Origin: Orobanche coerulescens
Taxonomy: Eukaryota > Streptophyta > Magnoliopsida > Lamiales > Orobanchaceae
Assembly (NCBI GenBank): GCA_033398695.1
Contig: CM065816.1
Span: 128,561,358-128,625,357, forward strand
DNA length: 64,000 nucleotides
Direction: 5' to 3'
The translations under genes were made by a program, and so were the position numbers. Positions 21,732 through 32,195 of the stretch are shown here, piece by piece. Position 1 is the first letter of the stretch; the number at the start of each line of letters is the position of its first letter. The notes beneath the pieces were generated by a model that was given only the letters and a program-made list of their open reading frames with translations, had not been told where the DNA came from and searched no databases.

Positions 21732-23592
21732 TATTAGGAGTATGCCCAGGAATGCCACTCAGAGGATGTTGAGTGAGGGCATTGTACTTGTTATTATGTA
21801 ATTCATTATCATAAGGAAATGGATATTTCTTTATTTACTGGTAGTTACTGGCGTTCCTGACTCGTAAATATATATATAGAAACTAGTCCGTGTATTTGAG
21901 AGAAAAACATTCCACTCCTTATTGGATAAGGTGATCGGCACTGGAAAGGTTTATAGCTCAAATACTTAATCGTTCGCAAGTCGATGAAACTTGACTGGGC
22001 GTTAAGTTTATGTAAAGACTTGTATGACGTGTTATTTGACGTGGAGAGTGCCCGTCGAACACTAATGGTTAGTGGGAGCACACGTTATAGGTATGCTAAT
22101 TGGATTAGTATACTCGAACCGACTCACCCTCGATTCTTCACACGGATTTCACTCTAGGACAGTCAATGACGGAATCGAAAGGTTGTGATAGGTATTCGTG
22201 AACCTTCGACTTGAGGATTTAGTATGGATGTGCTTGTGACGTCAAGATTTTCATTAGAGTAGTTCGACCCTGTAAACCGGAAGGTGGGGGTCAACCTCGA
22301 CGTGCATCTTGACGGGAAAGTAGCAGGTCCTACTGAATACCAAGATAGAATTCTTTCTCCCCTTAGTGAGCGGTTTATATGTCCTTTGCGGTTATTGGCA
22401 GATGAGATCATAATTCTTTGGCCAAAGCATTGGAGCTAGTTGTATTGGATACACGAGAGCTCGATGATCTCGATTTGCATTAACGCATGCATAGCGTCAA
22501 GAACAGATAGGGTTTGACTGGCCGTGACCATATATCTTGATCGGGACATTTGAAAGAAGGGTTTATACGTATACTGGTATTCACGACAGAATGGTTCTTG
22601 AATGATCCCAATCATTCGTTCTAAGTTGGGTTACAATGTAGGCCGCCAGGCTGGCTAGGTGGTGCTACTACTCTTTGGTTCCTCCCATTGCTGACTGAGA
22701 CGGACCTACCGAGTCGCGCAATAGGATTGACGATGGAATGAATCGAGCTTATTCTCTCATTATGAATATTATTATTGGATATCTAATTCATTGGGACATT
22801 GGATGTTTAAATCGATTTATTGGATAAATTAATTTACGGCCTAATGAATTAAATAAATTACTGGGTGATTAAATTTAATTCATAAATATAATTATTTCTT
22901 GGATAAATTAATTATATTGTTATTTGATATTATTAATTAATTGGATTAATTAATTGATATAAATACATCGGAACAGAATCGGAGTTCATCTGTTTGGACT
23001 CACGGGAGTCTGAAACGGACTGAACTCATCCGGCTCCTTCTAGATGGCCGCTCCCTCCAATCACCCTCCCATCTTGGTCTTTTTCTCCATCTTATAAATG
23101 GAAGACAGATGACTTTAAGAGATTTGGAATCTGTTATTATATGGTAAAGGTGATATGGTCATGATTTAATCTTGAGTTCTCTTGGAGAAAATTCAAGATA
23201 TATTGGGAGTGTGTGATTTATACACTTAGAGTGTTATAATCAAAAGCTTCATCATCCTAGCTCTAGCCGTATCCTTGGATAGCAAGGTGATCGTCATTCC
23301 GTTCGTTTCTCCGGCGCGTGGCAAGTAGAGGCGTTGTATTTTCGACGTTGGATCATTCGAGTGCTTGGAGCGCTTTGGATCGTAGAGAATTTGTTTAACA
23401 CTTGGGGAATAGTTCAAGAGAAGGAATCCATTTAATCAAAGAACTACAAGGGTGAGTTCCTTACATCTCTTGTGTTTTCGTTTATATATTCGTATATACG
23501 TATCTCGATCGATCCTCGTAGGGATTCAGATCGAATTAATTTTCATTTTACCGCTTCCACTGGGCCTTCGATTTAGGCACCAAATCCCAACA
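21732..23592 (+). mobile_element. Element L: solo LTR of a copia-type element, 1,861 bp
   Basis: Flanked by a perfect 5-bp TSD ACACC (21727-21731 and 23593-23597). It begins TATTAGGAGTATGCCC, where the usual copia LTR start is TGTTAGGAGTATGCCC, and ends GGCACCAAATCCCAACA. A TATA box CTTATAAATGG lies at 23091-23100. No polypurine tract, primer site or coding domain is present, so it is a recombined single LTR. Confidence 0.8.
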
Positions 23593-23597
23593 ACACC

Positions 23598-24290
23598 TCC
23601 TCATGGATGACTCTGTTTAGGAACTCACTCTTTACATCCATTTGATGGAGTTTGATTTTCTTGTAAGCGGCAAAGGCACAGAGAAGGCGAATAGCCTCAA
23701 GAGGGGCAACAGGAGCAAAAGTTTCTTCATGGTCCAAACCTTCTTCTTGATTATATCCTTGGGCGACCAATCTTGATTTATTCTTTACTGGAAGACCATT
23801 ATCATCGGTTTTTACTTTATGAACCCATTTAGTACCAATGATTGTTTTGTCCACCGGTACTGGAACCAATTCCCAAACTTTATTCTTTTCGAATTGATTG
23901 AGCTCTTCTTGCATAGCAATAGCCCAATTCTCGTCTTTTATGGCTTCATCGTCATTCTTTGGTTCTGTAAGAGAAATGAATGTAATATTGTTTAGACAGT
24001 CATTTATATTTCTCCTAGTTCGCACACCTTCATCGATTTTCCCAAAAATTTGCTCCATGGGATGATCTTTCACCTTAGCCCATTCCTTAGGAAGGTTGAA
24101 AGTATTCTCCTCCTGCTTGTCCGAACTTAAGTCGAGCTTCTCTAATTTTTTTGGCGCTTCTGACACTTCTTTACCCGGAACCATACCTGCATCATCATCA
24201 AAAACAACCTTTCTCGGGTGTAAAACTGTATCATCGAATTTTACATTAATTGACTCTTCTACCGAGCCTCTTCTACAATTAAATACACGA
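23598..24290 (-). pseudogene. pol: Element E RT N-terminal part and integrase-RT linker
   Basis: Open frame with a variable linker, then WAIAMQEELNQFEKNKVWEL, IIGTKWVHKVKTDDNG, RLVAQGYNQEEGLDHEETFA and LHQMDVKSEFLN, the standard copia RT start. The usual QMDVKSAFLNG reads QMDVKSEFLNR here, so there are substitutions. It is cut by L right after VIHEEV. The frame is open for about 200 codons. Confidence 0.88.
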
Positions 24291-24876
24291 TAAGCTTAAC
24301 TATTAGTTGAATAACCAAGAAATATACCAATATCTGATTTAGAGTCAAATTTTCCCAAATTATCCTTACCATTATTATGAATAAATACCTTACAACCAAA
24401 TGGATGAAAATAAGATAAATTGGGCTTTTTACCTTTGAATAACTCATATGGAGTCATCAACTTGTTCCTCCAGAGATGGATTCGATTAATAACACATCAT
24501 GCGGTGTTAACGGCTTCGGCCCAGAAATATTTTGGTAGTCCATATTCATTGAGCATTGTTCGACTCATTTCTTCTAGAGAGCGATTCTTCCTCTCGACAA
24601 CTCCATTTTGTTGAGGTGTCCGAGGTGCCGAAAAGTTGTGCCCAATACCATATTTATCGCACCAATCTTCAAAATCATTTGAATCGAATTCTCCACCGTG
24701 ATCGGATCTGATGGCGATAATTGATAACTCTTTTTCTTTCTGGGTAACCTTACACCACTTAACAAACTCGTTGAACGCATCATTTTTATTTGTTAAGAAT
24801 TTTACCCAAGTAAATCTCGAAAAATCATCAACAAGCACTAATGTATAGAGTTTACCAGTTAAGCTAGCATGCCGAG
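24259..24876 (-). pseudogene. pol: Element E integrase core and C-terminal region
   Basis: The catalytic Asp of VDDFSRFTW (about 24805-24835), the Asp of RSDHGGEFD (about 24690-24715) and the Glu of QNGVVERKN (about 24590-24615) form the DDE triad, all present. PFGCKVFIHNN and IGIFLGYS follow near 24300-24400, with a stop at about 24297. The region is cut at 24876 by element B. The N-terminal remainder is at 63285-63368. Confidence 0.88.
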
Positions 24877-25087
24877 TGTAATACCCGTACTTTTATTAAC
24901 TGTTTGACCATGCCGCTTTTCTTATTTCGTCGCTCTGAAAACTCTTGGTGATGTTGTCAATATTGTTATAGAGTTTCGTATCTTGTTGGATCACAATCGT
25001 GTTGTTTAGACCTTGCGGAAGTGTTCTGGGCCAGAGAAATAGCGCACGCTAGGCCTAGGCTAACGCACGCTAATTCTGCTTGACTAG
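24877..25087 (+). repeat. Element B 5' LTR, left part
   Basis: Matches 51269-51478 of the 3' LTR. It includes the first two palindromes of the U3 array (25030-25075) before D interrupts it at ACTAG (25083-25087). Confidence 0.92.
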
Positions 25088-26420
25088 TGTTAGGCGTATT
25101 TTTATACGCTTATTTATCATTATTTTATATTCTTTTTATGATGAAATCTGCATAAATGAGCCTTTAATGCCCTATTATTTTATGTTTTGCAGGAAAATTG
25201 AGTCCGGAAGCTAAAACGAGGCAAAATGGGCGAAAACGGAGAATTTTGGCCGTGGGCCGCGACACAGGGCAAGTGAGCCGCGGCACACGCAGAGGGCCAG
25301 CGGGCACCAGAGTAGACTGTACTCTGAGCTGCGGCACAGCTTTGGTGAGCCGCGGCCCAGAAGAAAATCACAGCGCCCAGGTTTTAACCTGGACGCCATG
25401 TGCCGCAGCACAGTTTAAGTGAGCCGCGGCACACAAGGCAGTTTTGGTGTGCTCCGCGTGGGTTTGGGCCGTTTTGAAGCCAGTTCTCGACCTACTCACA
25501 CGGACGCGATTTGGAGACTGTTGAGAGCTATAAATAAGGGTTTAAGACCCTAATTAAATATCTTTGGAATCTTAGAAGCTTGGGGAAAAGGAGGATCACA
25601 GAAGACTACCGCAGACGAGAAAAGCAGAAGACATCAAGGGCAGAGGGCGGAAGCCAGAAGAACGGATGAATCCGAGCTCTTCATCTGCGTTTGATTTTCA
25701 TGCTTTTATTTATTAATTCTGTATTTTCATTATTTAGCATGTCAGGCTAAAACCCTTGATCTAGGATTGATGAAACCTACGTTTTGACGGATTTGCTTGA
25801 GATTATCTATTTAATTCCCTTTTTGTTGAGTTTTCCCAATCGTGTTTAATGCTTTCAATTATCTGGCCAATAGTTGTATTGTTCTAATCATTCAATTCGA
25901 ATCGGGAGAGGAGAGTTGGTGAGGAACTATTGGTGAGGACCGTTTTATTCTGTGAGATAGGAATATACTCATAGGAATTACGTGGCCTTTTGGAGATTTT
26001 ATGCTTTTTGCCTAAAGACGAAATAATTAACCTAGGGATAGAGTGCGTTATTCGCCTTTAGAAAAATCTATAAACCTCGGGAGAGGCGGTAGAGTATATT
26101 AGCAATCTTCGCCTTCAATAAATTGGGGAAATCATTAACTACAGATAATCGAGAGTAAATTCGGATAAACCGAGGTGGATTCAGAATCCTAGACTTATTT
26201 ATCATTTGATTCTCTTTCTTCAAGCAATCGTTTTTATTGTTAGTTCATTTATTGATTTTATTTAGTTATTAATTGCAACCAAAATTTCGACCGTTCAAAT
26301 AAAATTGGAATACATAAAATCGGTACTTAGTAAATTCAGTCCTCGTGGGAACGATACTCACTCATCACTTTATTACTTGTAAACGATAACGTGCACTTGC
26401 GTTAAAGAAAAATCGCAACA
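25088..26420 (+). repeat. Element D 5' LTR (1,333 bp)
   Basis: Near-identical to 43246-44581, with scattered single-base differences and a few small indels. The end CGCAACA directly precedes the primer-binding site. Confidence 0.95.
25245..25537 (+). promoter_or_regulatory. Element D LTR promoter: GCCGCGGC array and TATA box
   Basis: About seven copies of a GAGCCGCGGCACA-type motif (core palindrome TGCCGCGGCA) lie at 25250-25455, followed by CTATAAATAAGG at 25529-25540. The copy in the 3' LTR is at 43406-43694. Confidence 0.82.
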
Positions 26421-26426
26421 AGTTTT

Positions 26427-26444
26427 TGGCGCCGTTGACGGGGA
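26427..26444 (+). other. Element D primer-binding site (Asp tRNA)
   Basis: TGGCGCCGTTGACGGGGA, seven bases after the LTR end, fits the plant Asp-tRNA site used by Athila elements (TGGCGCCGTTGCCGGGGA) with one mismatch. Confidence 0.85.
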
Positions 26445-26560
26445 CTGAAATTTTGCTAATCTCGATTTCAGTATTTCTAATCTTAGTTTGAACATTTTTT
26501 TTATTGTTTTTGTGTTATTTTATTTTATTTGTTTGTCCTTTCAGGATCTTTCGCTAGTGC

Positions 26561-28819
26561 ATGAGAAAATTCGGTAACGAAGGCCTACTACCTTTGGATA
26601 CCGAACTCGAGCGCACTCTTCGAAGAAACAAGAAGGAGAAACGAGAGTTACAGACGACAGTGACCATGGCCGAAAATATCGAAAATCACGGAGGAAATAA
26701 TATTGTGCAGCAATCTTAACCGGAAATGGCACTTCGAGATTATGCTATACCGCAAATCAACGCAAACTTTTCGGGGATCCGGCGTCCAACAATCCAAGCC
26801 AACAATTTCGAAATCAAGCCTGCTATTATTTAGATGATGCAGGCGAGCCAATTCTGTGGATTGCCGAATGATGATCCCAACGCACATATTGCTTCTTTTC
26901 TCGAGATTTGTGACACGTTCAAGAACAATGGTGTCACCGACGATGCTATCTGATTACGGCTTTTCCCTTTCTCTTTGAGGGATAAAGCGAAATTTTGGCT
27001 GAATTCCTTACCGCCGGGCTCGATCACGACATGGGCAGAGTTAGCGCAAGCCTTCCTTGCCAAATTCTTCCCACCTTCAAAGACGGCGAGGTTACGGAAC
27101 GCGATCACTACTTTTGGTCAGTATGACATGGAATCGCTCCATGAGGCGTGGGAGCGATACAAAGATTTGTTACGGAGATGCCCACATCATGGCCTTCCGG
27201 ACTGGCTTCAGATTCAGACGTTCTACAATGGTTTGAGTACTTCCACACGCACTCTCGTGGATGCAGCCGCCGGTGGAGCCTTAATGGGAAAGACGATGGC
27301 TGAAGCACACTCGTTGTTGGAAGCTATGGCCACTAATGCTTATCAATGGCCATCCGAACGAATAACGCCAAAGCGAGTTATGGAAATTTCGAGTAATGAC
27401 CCGATATCTACATTGTCAGCCCAAGTAGCAGCATTAACACAGCAGCTTCAAGCATTTTCGCATGTTCCTTCCCCCGTTACCATTGAGTCTTGCAATTGGT
27501 GTAACGGATCGCATCCTAGCGCGGAGTGCCAAGTCGGGAACCCGTTTGAGCAGCCCCAAATTGAACAAGCCCAGTTTGTAGGAAACGGAAACCGGCAAAA
27601 TAATCCGTACTCCAGCACGTATAATCCGGGGTGGCGTAATCATCCCAACTTCTCGTGGAGAAACAGACAGAACTCGAACCAGCCTCCGTTCACTCAAAAC
27701 CAACAGCAGCCTCCTCCCGCTCCAAAAGTCTCTCTCGAGGGAGCAATTGCGAAATTGGCAGCGAATACGAGTCAATTCATGACCCGTACAGAAGCAACAT
27801 TGCAAAATCATTCCACTTCCATTCGCAACTTGGAAGTCCAACTGGGCCAAATTGCTAATGTGTTGACAGCCCGCCCGGAGGGAGCATTGCCAAGCACAAC
27901 CAAGACAAATCCTAGAGAAAGTCTAAATGCAATCAGTTTGAGAAGCGGGAAGGAGGTGTGTGACCAGCCCGAGAGAAGTGAAAAGAGGAGTGAAATTGAG
28001 GAGAAGAAAAATTTAGCGACGGAGGAATCACAAGATTGGAGACCCTCGATAACGTTTCCGGATAATCCGAAGGCATATGTGCCATCCGTCCCGTTTCCGC
28101 AGAGATTACAACAGAAAAAGGCGGACAAGCAATTCTCTAAGTTCCTCGATGTGTTCAAGAAGCTTCATATTAACATTCCATTTGCCGACGCGTTGGAGCA
28201 AATGCCGATCTACATTAAATTCATGAAGGAGATCTTGTCGAAGAAAAGAAAACTTGAGGAGTTTGAGACAGTCGCCTTGACGGAGGAGTGCAGCGCGGTT
28301 CTTCAGAAAAAGCTTCCGCCAGAATTGAAAGATCCAGGAAGTTTTAATATACCTTACACGATGGGAAATCTGACTTTTGATAAGGCGTTGTGCGATCTCG
28401 GTGCTAGTGTTAACCTCATGCCTCTGTCCATTTTCAAAAAGCTAGGAATTGGAGAACCAAAGCCGACGACGATCTCCTTGCAATTAGCGGATCGATCTAT
28501 TAAGTATCCGAGGGGAGTGATTGAGGACGTGTTAGTAAAAGTGGATAAATTTATCTTTCCAGCGGATTTTATTGTTCTCGACATGGAGGAAGATCAAGAT
28601 ATCCCGATTATCTTGGGACGACCATTTTTAGCGACCGGCCGAACTCTTATAGACGTGGAAAAAGGGGAATTAACTCTGTGGGTTCAAGACGAGCATGTTA
28701 CGTTCCAAGTGTTCAAATCCTTTTCATGCCCGGGAGGTGTTGATAAGAGCTTACAAAGTGAAAGTGTGGAGGCCGTTGCTAAAGAAAGACACCGGAAGAA
28801 TCGTCGGTCGAAAGACTAA
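26561..28819 (+). pseudogene. gag: Element D gag-protease
   Basis: One frame runs from ATG 26561 to TGA-free 28819, broken only by TAA at 26717, TAG at 26831 and TGA at 26951. The gag domain reads [31 protein letters not shown] and FLAKFFPPSKTARLRNAI (26890-27110). A short zinc motif CNWCNGSHPSAEC is at about 27490-27530. The Athila hallmark NAISLRSGKE is at about 27925-27955. The protease active site reads LCDLGASVNLMPLSIFKKLG (28389-28448), where Asp-Leu-Gly replaces the usual Asp-Thr/Ser-Gly, and IPIILGRPFLATGRTLID follows. It ends at RRSKD before any RT sequence. The three stops sit where CAA, CAG and CGA would be expected. Confidence 0.9.
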
Positions 28820-29375
28820 TTTTCAGATGGTCCAACTTCTAAGAAAGATGTGGAATGAGTTGCATTTCTCAAGTATGTGGACATGCCATCATCATTCGAC
28901 CAGCCATACTCGGACAAGTCTGCTGCTGTCATAAAGTCATTTTTGAAAGAGGGAAATAAGCCGGAAATCAAACGGACATTTAGTCATGAGAAAAACGGGT
29001 GTTTCGGAAAGTTGTTCTCGTCAAAACCTTTCCGCAAACAACATTCGATGTCCGAACCGAAAATCAAATCATTAAAAACCATTGGTCAAAATTTTAAAAA
29101 TCATATTAACGGTTCGATGAACGGGGCGGAGATCAAATGGAGTTTGCGAAAAGCGAACTGATTTTTAATAGGTCCGGCTGAAGACTATAAACTTAGCGCT
29201 TCTCGGGAGGCAACCCGAGTTCTTAGTTGTAGATTGTTGCGTTTCTGTATTTTTCTTGCATTCTTGAATTTTTATTTTTCATCATTTTGTGCTTTGATTT
29301 GCTTTTACCTTTCGCTCTTGACGTGTTCTTCTTAAAATTCTATGCAGAAAAACTCCCAGGGGAGAAATTTATGCC
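28820..29375 (+). other. Element D: pol deletion junction region
   Basis: An ORF at 28877-29161 has no domain I recognise. Its end (GAEIKWSLRKAN) lies where the last residues of an Athila integrase would be. A perfect stem CTCGGG-AGGCAA-CCCGAG follows at 29202-29219, a feature that in Athila elements comes after pol. So about 3 kb of RT-RH-IN appears to be missing here. Confidence 0.6.
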
Positions 29376-29635
29376 TGAGCCGCGGCACAAGTATTGCGAG
29401 CCGCGGCACACAATAATCGAAAGGGAGAGCTAAACTTTCTGTACTCTGTGCCGCGGCACAACATTTCTGAGCCGCGGCACACTTGAGCCCTGATCCGCGG
29501 CACACGAAAGCTGAGCCGCGGCCCACGACAAAACATACGAGCAGGTAACAAGGGACTGTACTCTGTGCCGCAGCTCACTTATGCTGTGCCGCGGCACACC
29601 ATGCGGAATTTGAACATCCGAGGTACCTTATAACC
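29376..29635 (+). promoter_or_regulatory. Internal promoter-like array upstream of element D ORF2
   Basis: About eight copies of the LTR motif: TGAGCCGCGGCACAA, TGTGCCGCGGCACAAC (containing a perfect 14-bp palindrome), TGATCCGCGGCACAC and others to 29600, then CCTTATAACC at 29626-29635. Flanks such as CTGTACTCTG are shared with the LTR array, so this looks like a relocated copy of the U3 promoter. Confidence 0.75.
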
Positions 29636-29763
29636 CGCATTCGGCCGGCCACCCCAGGTACACTTTCCTCTTCTTCCTTTCCCTTCCCTTGTGCGCGATC
29701 GGCCGACATCCTCCTCTCTTCTTCTTCTTGCAATTTTCTTGCACTTTTCACAATCCAAGCAAG

Positions 29764-30275
29764 GTATGTCCAAATCTATAATCTCAAATTGTTTGTGTTA
29801 GGCATTTGATGGTTGAATATGTTTATTTCCTTCAAAAGTTCTATGATGGTTAAGTGGAGGACATGATGGTTTTGATCGATTTTTCATGATTATTTTGGAT
29901 TATGAATGAATTGAATATGTCGTTTTTTATGGTGAATGATTCGTGTTGTTGTTCTTGGGGATTTAATCGAACTATTGCCATATTTGTTCTTCAAGTGAAC
30001 TCTTGCCCTTTAAGTGTTTGATGAATTGCCTGAACGAAATTTTTTCTTTGTTATGTCAATGTTTTTAAGCTATGTGCAACGAAGACATTTTTGGAATTAC
30101 AGCACCCCAACCCTTACGTCTAGTTTAAACGTTAAAGCTTAAAATTTTATTTTTATCCCACGACTGTGCTATCTCGTTAAATTTGTGAATTACGGCTGAA
30201 TTCCTGAGCCGAGTGATGATTATTCTCGTTATTGTTCGAGTAAGTAAACTCCAGTGTTTAATTTTTTTTTTCCAG
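29764..30275 (+). other. Probable 5'-UTR intron of element D ORF2 (512 bp)
   Basis: Donor AAG/GTATGT at 29764 and acceptor TTTTTTTTTCCAG ending 30275, nine bases before the ORF2 ATG. The intervening sequence is T-rich and has no ORF. The C/T-rich leader upstream (29640-29763) would be exon 1. Confidence 0.6.
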
Positions 30276-30283
30276 GACTCGTT

Positions 30284-31624
30284 ATGGCTAGGACTAAGAA
30301 ACTGAGCAAGAGGGCCAGGACTCAGTCATCCCCCACTCGAGGGGAAACTTCTCGTAGTCGCGCCGAGTAGGAGGCGCACCAGTTTTCTGACCCGGAGATC
30401 CACAAAATCTTCAACGAGAAGATTCGGCCGCGACCTTTGATCCCGGAGAGGGGATTCACTCCAGCCCCGGGGACGAGGCGCTACCATGATAGACGAGATG
30501 GGGTGGGCCCGTTTCGCTGCACCCCCCGAGCCAGCGGTGATCTCGATAGTGCAGGAGTTCTATGCCAGCAAATTATTGAAGCACATTCGGGCAGGACAGA
30601 TGTTGCAGCAGTCAGACACTCGGACTCAGGTCGATGTCCGAGGTATTACGGTTGATTTTTCTGTAGCTGCTATTCGGAGGTTGTTTGGGCTGCCAGTGGT
30701 AGATGAGACGGCTTATGACCGAGTTATGGCTAGCCTCACGAAGGAGGCTCTACTCGAGACTATTGCACAGCCCGACTCCGACTGGGAGCAGCGTGCACCG
30801 GGCTCTTCCACCTTCCACTTTAAGAGCTCGCGCCTCAGCTGGCTCGGGCGAGCCTGGCTTTACTTCATCTGCGCACGTATTGACCCTACCTCTCAGATCC
30901 GCACTGTTTTTCTCTCCCGAGCCCGGACATTATATGCTATCACCTCTGGGATGTGATTCGATGTGGCTCCTATCCTGGTCCGATCTATCTTCCAGTGTAT
31001 TCAGAGAGGGGCCAAGACGGGGTTGAAGTACCCCTCTCTTATCTGCGCTCTGTGCCGGCAGTCGGGGCTGACGTGGTCGGACAACGAGCGATGCTAGCTC
31101 CCCAGGCCCCAATCGACCACCGCATCATCTCACATTTTGACCAGTGGGGAGGAGCGCCGGCGCACGCTCGGGGGAGAGGATTTCTACTGGATGAGACCCA
31201 GGAGGGGTCCCCCGAGCCTCTTCTACTGACACAGGGGCAGGCACATGCCGGCCCGCCGCCCGACAGAGAGCGCTTGCAGGAGATGTTCGACGAGCTGAGG
31301 GAGGATATGAGGAGAGAGAGAGAGAATATGAGGAGAGAGAGAGAGGAGATGAGGAGAGAGAGGGAGAGTATGCTGGCTGCCATGCTAGAGGAGCAGCAGA
31401 TGGAGAGAGAGAGCATTATTGCTGCCGTCAGGGGTGAGATGCGAGAGCAGGCCCGCCGGGCCAACCGACGAGAGGCGAGGCGTCTAGCAGCGAGAGATGC
31501 CTACCACCAGGAGCACCTAGCTGCATGGACGGCCCATATCATGCACCCGGACGGGCCATTTATTGCACTTGCTCGGCCAGCCACACCACCCTCCTCGCCG
31601 GACGACACCAGCACCAGTTCGTGA
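30284..31624 (+). pseudogene. Element D ORF2: Transposase_32-like (env-position) protein with coiled coil
   Basis: ATG 30284 starts MARTKKLSKRARTQSSP. A TAG at 30368 interrupts before EAHQFSDPEIHKIFNEK. The frame shifts near 30480 to continue MGWARFAAPPEPAVISIVQEF and VRGITVDFSVAAIRRLFGLP (to about 30700), then LSWLGRAWLYFICARIDPT. It shifts again near 30950 to GVEVPLSYLRSVPAVG. The C-terminus is a long Arg/Glu coiled coil built on MRRERE repeats (31300-31400). The layout matches the 'putative plant transposon protein' family (PF20167) at the env-like position of Athila elements. Role unknown. Confidence 0.75.
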
Positions 31625-32190
31625 GCTTTTTGTAGGGGAGTACTTGACCTTTCATTTTTATTGCATATTATATTTTGTCCATTGAGGTCAATGTACGTCC
31701 TAAGTTTGGGGGGGTCTATTTCTGTTGCTACATTTACTGATGTACTTATTTCGTTGCACTCTTTGTTATTTTTAGTTATCTTTTTGTCGATAGCCTTGCT
31801 TGTCATGATTTTACTCTTATTCGTGAATTTTTCGTGCTTCTATTTGTGTAATACTGATGTTACGACACTTTTTTTCCCTCTGAAGAAACGGTCGAGTTTT
31901 AGTCGAGTTGTAGTCAGTAATTTCTGTTTCTGCTAAGTCTTCATTTAGGTCCGAAAGTTTTTTCGTTTTTTGTAGAGATCTTAGCGGATAAGAGAGGAGA
32001 CATACGTGTTTTAAAATCACCGTCGATACGTTTGGTTACATTTTTCGGTTAGCTAGTCGTCCAGTTACATAAGTCGTGTTGGCACTTAGATTGAGTTTAG
32101 AGCCGGTCAGTTTTTCCCAAAAGTCGAGGTAATTTTTGTTCTATGATGGGAAGTCTAGTAACCGGGGGTATTCACGTGACCCGTTGTTTA
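31625..32190 (+). other. Element D 3' untranslated region, part 1
   Basis: T-rich, with a CCTAAGTTTGGGGGGGTC purine run at about 31699-31716 that resembles the true polypurine tract at 43231. It ends in the first copy of a roughly 99-bp repeat that G interrupts at 32195. Confidence 0.6.
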
Positions 32191-32195
32191 CTCTC

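Noticed and set aside
31039..31464. Minus-strand ORF of 141 codons
   Set aside because: Reverse reading of the Arg/Glu coiled coil of D ORF2, giving serine-leucine runs.
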